Origin: an uncultured Chloracidobacterium sp.
GTDB lineage: Bacteria > Acidobacteriota > Blastocatellia > Pyrinomonadales > Pyrinomonadaceae
DNA: 11,675 nt
Direction: 5' to 3'
Assembly (NCBI GenBank): GCA_937941715.1
Contig: CALDGX010000123.1
Coordinates: forward strand, 1-11,675
The position numbers and the translations under genes were made by a program. The notes beneath the pieces are model-generated. The model had not been told where the DNA came from and searched no databases. It saw only the letters and a program-made list of their open reading frames with translations. Below are positions 7,043 to 11,675 of this stretch, in pieces; position 1 is the first letter of the stretch, and every line of letters begins with the position of its first letter.

Positions 7043-9067
7043 ATGAGAATAAACCTTTTCCGATCGATAACGACGCTGGCAGTGCTGACGTCGATGACAT
7101 TTTCCGTCCTTGCCCAAAGCTCGGGCTTCGACACGTCCAGAATGGACAAGAGCGTCGACGCCTGTGAGGACTTTTTTGAATATGCCAACGGGTCGTGGCT
7201 GAAAACGACCCAGATCCCGCCGACCGAATCACGGTGGGGAACATTCAACATTCTCGGCGACCGAAACAACGCGATCCTCAAGGAGATACTCGAAAACGCC
7301 GTTAAGACCAAGGCGGCCAAGGGCAGCGACACCCAGATGATCGGCGATATGTACGCGACCTGCATCGACGAAGCCGCGATCGAAAAGGCGGGGACCAAAC
7401 CCATCGATCAGTATCTGAAGGCGATAGATAAGGTCAAGACCACGGCCGACCTGCAGCGTCAGATCGCCGCTCTGCACGATCTCGGTTTCCCGGCCGTATT
7501 CTCATTCGGTGCCGGCCCCGACCTCAAATCTTCGAACGACGTCATCGTCAACGCCGGCCAGGGCGGCATCACGCTGCCGAACCGCGACTATTACACCCAG
7601 ACCGACGCCAAGTCGGTCGAGACGCGTGCAAAGTTCGTCACTTATATGACGAATATGTTCAAGCTGCTCGGCGACAAGGAGGCTGCCGCCGCGGCCGACG
7701 CCGCTAAGGTGCTCGATATCCAGACCCGCCTGGCAAAGGCTTCGCTGACGCCGGTCGAGCGGCGCAACCCGGACAACAACTACAACAAGATCACCGTCGC
7801 CGACGCCGAGACGCTGACGCCGAACTTTTCGTGGGCCGGCTATTTTGCGGCCCGCGGCGTGCCCGCGGCCGGCGGCTTTAACGTGGCACCGGCCAAGTTC
7901 TTCAAAGAGGTCAATGCGATGATGGCCGACGTTTCGATCGCCGACTGGAAGACCTATCTTCGCTGGATGGTCGTAAATTCGGCCGCAAACTCGCTGCCCA
8001 AGGCGTTTGCCGACGAGAATTTCGCGTTTTTCGGCAAGCACCTGAGCGGCCAGAAGGAACGTCAGCCGCGTTGGAAAACGTGCACCCAGACGGTTGACGG
8101 TGCCCTCGGTGAGGCTCTCGGGATGGAGTTTGCCAAGCGTGCCTTTACGCCGGCGGCCAAGGCCCGCATGAACGTGCTGATCGACAACCTGATGGTGTCG
8201 ATGAAAGGCCGCATCGACGGCCTCGACTGGATGAGCTCCGAGACCAAAAAACAGGCACAGGCCAAGCTCGCGACCTTCAAACGCAAGATCGGTTATCCGG
8301 ACGTGCTCCGCGGTTACAAGGGCCTCGAGGTAAAGCGTGACTCGTTCGCCGGCAACCTGATCCGTTCGAACCAGTTTCAGATCAAGCGCAATATGGCGGA
8401 CATCGGCAAACCGCGTGACCGTACGCGGATGGGAATGACGCCGCCGACGGTCAATGCGTCGTACAGCCCGCAGAATAATGACATCACGTTCCCGGCCGGC
8501 ATTCTCCAGCCGCCGTTCTTTAATTTTGACGCCGACGACGCCATCAATTACGGAGCGATCGGCGGCGTCATCGGCCACGAGATCACGCACGGATTTGACG
8601 ATCAGGGCAGCCGCTTTGACGCCGACGGCAATCTGAAGATGTGGTGGACCGACAGCGACCGCAAACAGTTCGAAGAACGTGCCGCGTGCGTCGTCAAACA
8701 GTTTGACGGTTACGAGGTCCAGCCCGGACTGTTCATCAACGGCAAGCTGACCTTGGGCGAAAACATCGGCGATTTTGCCGGCCTCACGGTCTCGTACTAC
8801 GCGTTTCAGCGATCGCTCGAGGGCAAACCGCGTCCGGCCAATATCGACGGGTTTACACCGGAACAGCGATTCTTCCTGGGATGGGCTCAGGTCTGGGCGG
8901 GCAAGTACACGCCCGAAGCCGAACGCCAACAGGTCGCCGGCAATCCCCACTCGCTGCCCCGCTGGCGCGTCAACGGCCCGATGTCGAACATGCCCGAGTT
9001 TGCCAAGGCATTTGGCTGCAAGGCTCCGCAAAAAATGGTCCGCCCGGACGCCTGCCTGATCTGGTAG
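7043..9067 (+). CDS. Exported M13-family (neprilysin-like) zinc metallopeptidase
   Basis: This 674-aa protein should be a zinc endopeptidase acting on peptides outside the cytoplasm. Residues 1-24 form a signal peptide (VLA before Q25) with no lipobox cysteine. The N-terminal domain starts with DACEDFFEYANGSW (39-52), the family hallmark. In the C-terminal catalytic domain, NASYSP (from N471) is the substrate-backbone strand motif. HEITH (H512, E513, H516) supplies two zinc ligands and the base, and GENIGD (E573, D577) supplies the third ligand and its helper aspartate; the 61-residue spacing is close to that of neprilysin. RVNGP near the end is the substrate-contact arginine motif, and the chain ends with CLIW, the family's C-terminal CxxW. 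Every key residue is present and the length is typical. Its physiological substrate is unknown. A strong terminator follows within 30 bases. Confidence 0.95.
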   Translation: MRINLFRSITTLAVLTSMTFSVLAQSSGFDTSRMDKSVDACEDFFEYANGSWLKTTQIPPTESRWGTFNILGDRNNAILKEILENAVKTKAAKGSDTQMIGDMYATCIDEAAIEKAGTKPIDQYLKAIDKVKTTADLQRQIAALHDLGFPAVFSFGAGPDLKSSNDVIVNAGQGGITLPNRDYYTQTDAKSVETRAKFVTYMTNMFKLLGDKEAAAAADAAKVLDIQTRLAKASLTPVERRNPDNNYNKITVADAETLTPNFSWAGYFAARGVPAAGGFNVAPAKFFKEVNAMMADVSIADWKTYLRWMVVNSAANSLPKAFADENFAFFGKHLSGQKERQPRWKTCTQTVDGALGEALGMEFAKRAFTPAAKARMNVLIDNLMVSMKGRIDGLDWMSSETKKQAQAKLATFKRKIGYPDVLRGYKGLEVKRDSFAGNLIRSNQFQIKRNMADIGKPRDRTRMGMTPPTVNASYSPQNNDITFPAGILQPPFFNFDADDAINYGAIGGVIGHEITHGFDDQGSRFDADGNLKMWWTDSDRKQFEERAACVVKQFDGYEVQPGLFINGKLTLGENIGDFAGLTVSYYAFQRSLEGKPRPANIDGFTPEQRFFLGWAQVWAGKYTPEAERQQVAGNPHSLPRWRVNGPMSNMPEFAKAFGCKAPQKMVRPDACLIW

Positions 9068-9072
9068 GTCAC

Positions 9073-9088
9073 CGGCCCATCGGCCCAT
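9073..9088. repeat. Short tandem repeat of CGGCCCAT
   Basis: Two perfect adjacent copies (9073-9080 and 9081-9088) lie between the M13 stop codon and its terminator. No function is evident. Confidence 0.5.
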
Positions 9089-9095
9089 ATTGACT

Positions 9096-9131
9096 GAGAG
9101 GCTGCCCGTTACGGCAGCCTCTCTTTTTTTT
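9096..9131 (+). terminator. Rho-independent terminator of the M13 peptidase gene
   Basis: GAGAGGCTGCC (9096-9106) pairs with GGCAGCCTCTC (9113-9123) around a six-base loop and is followed by eight T residues (9124-9131). It acts on the plus strand; the minus strand has no U-run after it, so it does not obviously serve the convergent RHS cluster. Confidence 0.95.
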
Positions 9132-9234
9132 CCTCTGATCCCGATCCCGTTACTCTTCCTAAAATGTCGAATGATGTGTATACATTTTTCAAGACGAGAA
9201 TCGCAGGAAAGCAGGCCCGGATCGGATCGTTCTT

Positions 9235-9741
9235 TTACTGCTTCAAGTCCATGCACGGGATTCGGTATTCCTCCGATCGGATCTCTCGGGTACGCCTCGT
9301 CTTACCAATCGCGACTTGCGCGGTAAACATAACGCGACTCGTACACTGCAATTCGCGTGAAAATTGACGAACAAAAGAAATTGATTCGCCGGGCTTTAGA
9401 ATTTGTTTATGCTTATAGGCCCCAGACTCTAATTTCCATGGAACCGGCGCGTTTTTTCGATTTGGATATTCCCATTTACCGGTTTTCTCATTGAAATTCA
9501 AATAGTATCTAGCCGGAACGATCAAACCATTGCCGGCATCTGCACCAAAAACGGTCACGATCGTCTTTGTGTTGTTGATGATAGAAAATTCTACTTCCCA
9601 ATCGACGTATCTCAACATTACCGGGCGCCTTTCGATAGCATAAAAATTGGTAACACGAAATTCCAACCCGGTCTGAGCCCTTATGCTCGCACCGAAAAAA
9701 GAGACCATCAACAAGAGCATTATAGATCTAAGTATTTTCAT
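9235..9741 (-). CDS. Small exported protein of unknown function, last gene of RHS cluster
   Basis: The protein has 168 aa from the ATG at 9739-9741, chosen because AGGAG (9750-9754) lies eight bases upstream and a signal peptide follows directly (MKILRSIMLLL..., hydrophobic to about residue 19, probable cleavage before Q23). An earlier in-frame ATG at 9763-9765 would overlap the preceding gene and displace the signal peptide. The mature part looks all-beta, with strands such as DWEVEFSIINN, TIVTVFGA, YYLNFN and ISFVRQF, and a KPGE turn (117-120) before a strand. Two cysteines (C133, C163) could pair. This resembles immunoglobulin-like sandwich proteins and, loosely, BsuPI-type protease inhibitors, but I do not recognise a family. 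Its place behind an RHS toxin-like gene suggests immunity or accessory work; this is inference. No terminator was seen after it. Confidence 0.7.
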   Translation of the reverse strand: MKILRSIMLLLMVSFFGASIRAQTGLEFRVTNFYAIERRPVMLRYVDWEVEFSIINNTKTIVTVFGADAGNGLIVPARYYLNFNEKTGKWEYPNRKNAPVPWKLESGAYKHKQILKPGESISFVRQFSRELQCTSRVMFTAQVAIGKTRRTREIRSEEYRIPCMDLKQ

Positions 9742-9749
9742 TTCCAGAG

Positions 9750-9754
9750 CTCCT
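9750..9754 (-). promoter_or_regulatory. Ribosome binding site of the 168-aa exported protein
   Basis: AGGAG on the minus strand lies eight bases before the ATG at 9739-9741 and selects it over the upstream ATG at 9763-9765. Confidence 0.65.
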
Positions 9755-9758
9755 ATAT

Positions 9759-10292
9759 CTAACATCTGCCATTGCTGTCACGACATAACGACGTAAATTT
9801 TACCGTGGAAAAGACCTTCTTCGCCAATTCTCTGGTGTCCACGTCGACTGACGACAAATATATCCCAAGGCCGATCCGATGATCTTTTTCTGTGGCGTAA
9901 TTAGCACCCGATATAAATTTGAATTGCGACTTATCTTGAAATGACCAAAATCTGGCTCTGACGTTATCAACAAGTATCAGTTCTTCGGCATAGCTCGGGT
10001 ATTGACGCTGAAACGTTGGTCGCCATGCATCGATATTCCAATCGACGCTTACAACGATCTCGTCATCGGCAAATTTCCAACATCCGCCTTCAATGCACCT
10101 CTTTTCCTGCTTTTGAAGTGCCGAAGGAATAGAGATCTTAATGAAGCCGAGATCAACTTCTTTGAGATCGTTATAATCGACCTTCCGACCACGCTTCTCC
10201 CCGCTTACTGATTCAATTGAACGTCCATTTTCTTGTTGAGCATAAACAGGAACGATAAACAATAAGCTTGCCACTAACGCTATTTTCAACAT
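9759..10292 (-). CDS. Small exported four-cysteine protein, candidate immunity protein of RHS tip
   Basis: The protein has 177 aa from the ATG at 10290-10292. The frame is open further upstream to 10472, inside the RHS gene, but the ATG used here begins a clean signal peptide (MLKIALVASLLFIVPVYAQQ, probable cleavage after A18) and is preceded by GAGG (10298-10301). The mature protein has four cysteines, C66 and C71 close together in RCIEGGCW, and C170 and C177 at the end, suggesting two disulfides in the periplasm or outside. A central alpha/beta stretch begins LGFIKISIPSALQKQEK and continues with DDEIVVSVDWN. I do not recognise a family. It starts seven bases after the RHS stop codon and ends 17 bases before the next gene's ATG, so it is very probably co-transcribed and coupled to the RHS gene, the usual place for an immunity gene. 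Confidence 0.72.
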   Translation of the reverse strand: MLKIALVASLLFIVPVYAQQENGRSIESVSGEKRGRKVDYNDLKEVDLGFIKISIPSALQKQEKRCIEGGCWKFADDEIVVSVDWNIDAWRPTFQRQYPSYAEELILVDNVRARFWSFQDKSQFKFISGANYATEKDHRIGLGIYLSSVDVDTRELAKKVFSTVKFTSLCRDSNGRC

Positions 10293-10297
10293 ATGAA

Positions 10298-10301
10298 CCT
10301 C
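10298..10301 (-). promoter_or_regulatory. Ribosome binding site overlapping the RHS stop codon
   Basis: On the minus strand the RHS stop TGA (10300-10302) runs directly into GAGG (10298-10301), five bases before the ATG at 10290-10292. Ribosomes ending the RHS chain could reinitiate here, coupling the two products. Confidence 0.5.
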
Positions 10302-11675
10302 AATGTTTGACACTTGAAACCCAGTGATAGACGTCCGCAGGGTTTGTTGAGTTTCTGTATATAGCATTTGCACGTCTCGAACTATTTCCGGTAGCCGAAA
10401 GATTATATGACGGAGCAACTGGTACATACTTTTGACCGCGAGCAGGCGGAGCGTCAATGAACGTCTGGTCATTATAACCGAAAACGATCTGTTTTAAATC
10501 ACTTTGAAAGATCGCTCCATTACCTCCATCGGGGCTAAATAAGCTCGCTTCTTCTCCAGGATTATCATTATGTGTGCCACCAAGTCCATGAGACCCAAAC
10601 TCATGCCCGAAGATGTTTTTTGCCACTTCGACCCAACCACCGGCTGGGGCAAGCCCACCACCATTAGGGTCATGAGCAACACTTACTGCCATTCTGTCGA
10701 ATTTCTCGCCTGCAATTCCAAACGTTATTCCCACGGCCTTTCTCCCGTCATCGTCCTGTATTGCGTCATATCCGATAGCAACAACGTTGTCTCGACCAGA
10801 GTGAATCGCCGATTCCTCGCTCGAGTAAATTTTTGCAGAAATGTTGGTTGTTAACTGAACGCTTTTGCCATCAATTTCACCGCTTCTGGTGAGCAATTCT
10901 CTTATACCTTTAACTAATGCATCTTTGTAAATTTTAAGATCCGCTTTTGATACATTTTGGCCGGCAGCTCCATACACAGCGAAACTTGCTTTCACGTTGA
11001 CTTGGATAACCCCATCATTGTCGGTATACCAGCTTATCTCACCTTTTTTTCCAGATGGATCTACTAGATTCATGGGTTTATTTGTTACGTATAAATATAG
11101 ATTCCAACTTGGCGGATCGGAAACCTTGGTTGCGTTTGTGAAAGAATCTGGACTCATAAATCTCCCAAAACTGCTGGCATACATCCGAGCCTGGGCGAAG
11201 TCGAGGTCGGTTTCTGTGTCGCGTTCGTAGCCGGTGAATTGTTTTCTGACCGTGTCGTCAGCGTATCCGAGGGCGGTTGTTCGTTGGGCGGTGGCGATCT
11301 CTTCGCCGAAGGGGTGGTAGTCGTGGCGGGCGGTAACTTGTCCGTTTACGTCCGTGTTTATTCGGGGACTTCCAAGGTGGTCGGCGGTCAGGTACGCGAC
11401 TTTTGCATCATTTGCCGAAGCCACGACCGTCGAATATTCCGCGATCTGTTTGCCGGCCGCATCGTAAACGAAAATGGTTGTTTCGCCTGTCGAAGGCACT
11501 ACTTTCTTCACACGTTTTCCGTCTCCGTCAAAGAAGTATGTTCCGATGCTGGCATTGCTTGAGTTCTTGACTTCGATTTGCTTATTCTCAGCGTCGTAAA
11601 TGAAACTACGGCCGTCAGGATCGCCAGTAGTATTTCCCGCCGAATCATGTGTCCAGCCTGTTGAGGTCAGCCGAT
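10300..11675 (-). CDS. RHS repeat protein, C-terminal part with core and variable metallopeptidase-like tip (5' truncated by window edge)
   Basis: The frame stays open to the right window edge; 457 residues are visible and the start is outside. A GTG at 11509-11511 is an internal codon, since YD-type repeats continue before it (DSAGNTTGDPDGRSFIYDAENKQIE in pieces, then FFDGDGKRVKK and FVYDAAGKQIAEYS). The RHS-associated core follows: DHLGSPR, YHPFGE, FTGYERDTETDLDFAQARMY, FGRFMSPD and NLYLYVTNKPMNLVDPSG. The last matches PxxxxDPxG, the site where RHS shells cut off their C-terminal toxin. After it comes a tip of 249 residues with HEFGSHGLGGTH. RHS proteins form a cocoon that encloses and delivers a C-terminal toxin; that is family knowledge. 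That this tip is a toxin, and a peptidase, is inference. Two small exported-protein genes follow on the same strand. Confidence 0.92.
   Translation of the reverse strand, partial: RLTSTGWTHDSAGNTTGDPDGRSFIYDAENKQIEVKNSSNASIGTYFFDGDGKRVKKVVPSTGETTIFVYDAAGKQIAEYSTVVASANDAKVAYLTADHLGSPRINTDVNGQVTARHDYHPFGEEIATAQRTTALGYADDTVRKQFTGYERDTETDLDFAQARMYASSFGRFMSPDSFTNATKVSDPPSWNLYLYVTNKPMNLVDPSGKKGEISWYTDNDGVIQVNVKASFAVYGAAGQNVSKADLKIYKDALVKGIRELLTRSGEIDGKSVQLTTNISAKIYSSEESAIHSGRDNVVAIGYDAIQDDDGRKAVGITFGIAGEKFDRMAVSVAHDPNGGGLAPAGGWVEVAKNIFGHEFGSHGLGGTHNDNPGEEASLFSPDGGNGAIFQSDLKQIVFGYNDQTFIDAPPARGQKYVPVAPSYNLSATGNSSRRANAIYRNSTNPADVYHWVSSVKH
10303..11049 (-). other. Variable RHS tip domain, putative zinc-peptidase toxin
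   Basis: These 249 residues follow PxxxxDPxG (11050-11076). Numbering from the first residue after that motif, there is an amphipathic helix (KADLKIYKDALVKGIRELL), strands including VQLTTNISAKIY and NVVAIGYD, then the helix VEVAKNIFGHEFGSHGLGG. This order of strand and active-site helix suits a zincin fold. The candidate zinc site is H149, E150, H154 and H160 (bases 10570-10605). It is HExxxHxxGxxH, one residue longer than the metzincin HExxHxxGxxH. NPGEEASLFSP and a later SDLKQIVFGY sit where matrixins have their Met-turn (ALMYP) and closing helix (DDxxxIQxLYG), but no methionine is present anywhere after the motif. Dipeptidyl peptidase III shows that HExxxH can bind zinc. Activity is therefore possible but not assured. 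Confidence 0.5.
11050..11076 (-). other. RHS core self-cleavage motif PxxxxDPxG
   Basis: The translation is PMNLVDPSG, matching the conserved PxxxxDPxG at the end of RHS cores. The aspartate codon is at 11059-11061. It marks the border between shell and tip. Confidence 0.75.

Noticed and set aside
7502..9256. A 584-codon open frame on the minus strand opposite the M13 peptidase
   Set aside because: It is an antisense shadow: the plus-strand gene has every M13 motif, a ribosome binding site, a signal peptide and a terminator. The minus translation is rich in R, V, G and H, lacks known motifs and would run across the terminator hairpin.
9164..9367. A 67-codon plus-strand open frame after the M13 terminator
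   Set aside because: It overlaps the 168-aa minus-strand gene, which has a signal peptide and ribosome binding site, and it has neither itself.
11509..11511. GTG as a start codon for the RHS gene
   Set aside because: The same frame continues to the window edge with clear RHS/YD-repeat sequence, so this GTG is an internal valine codon.
1..11675. CRISPR arrays, tRNA/rRNA genes, insertion sequences
   Set aside because: No regularly spaced repeats, cloverleaf or rRNA-like stretches, transposase motifs or terminal inverted repeats were found on reading both strands by eye.

Overview
The window looks like chromosomal DNA of a Gram-negative soil-type bacterium, most likely an Acidobacteriota of the Blastocatellia/Pyrinomonadaceae kind. 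This is inference from gene content and style: a very large Oar-like TonB-dependent receptor with an N-terminal carboxypeptidase-regulatory-like domain, an exported M13 (neprilysin-like) peptidase ending in CxxW, a TPR protein carrying the same kind of regulatory domain, and an RHS protein with an FTGYERD-type core. Signal peptides, AGGAG ribosome binding sites and rho-independent terminators are ordinary bacterial ones.

Layout. (1) 1-875, plus strand: 3' part of a gene with a carboxypeptidase-regulatory-like domain followed by TPR repeats. (2) 876-1326: non-coding; its right end holds a strong terminator for the next gene. (3) 1327-4521, minus strand: complete Oar-like TonB-dependent outer-membrane receptor. 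(4) 4522-4830: divergent intergenic region with promoter candidates on both strands and a repeated CAATTTCA element. (5) 4831-9067, plus strand: HD-domain phosphohydrolase (TTG start), PlsC-type acyltransferase and exported M13 metallopeptidase, followed by a textbook terminator at 9096-9131. (6) 9235-11675, minus strand: a tightly packed cluster, read right to left. It has the C-terminal 457 residues of an RHS protein, then a 177-aa and a 168-aa exported protein, with gaps of 7 and 17 bases.

The most interesting part is region 6. The RHS core ends in the usual PxxxxDPxG self-cleavage motif and is followed by a 249-residue variable tip. The tip carries an HEFGSHGLGGTH motif, which reads as a metzincin/matrixin zinc site with one extra residue (HExxxHxxGxxH) and no Met-turn methionine. 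The two genes behind it, one apparently translationally coupled to the RHS stop codon, both encode small exported cysteine-paired proteins. That is the arrangement expected of a polymorphic toxin with immunity proteins acting outside the cytoplasm. The tip and the two small genes are clearly more AT-rich than the RHS core and the rest of the window, consistent with exchange of the cassette. Toxin and immunity roles are inference. The other genes look like ordinary housekeeping and envelope genes with no obvious common pathway.
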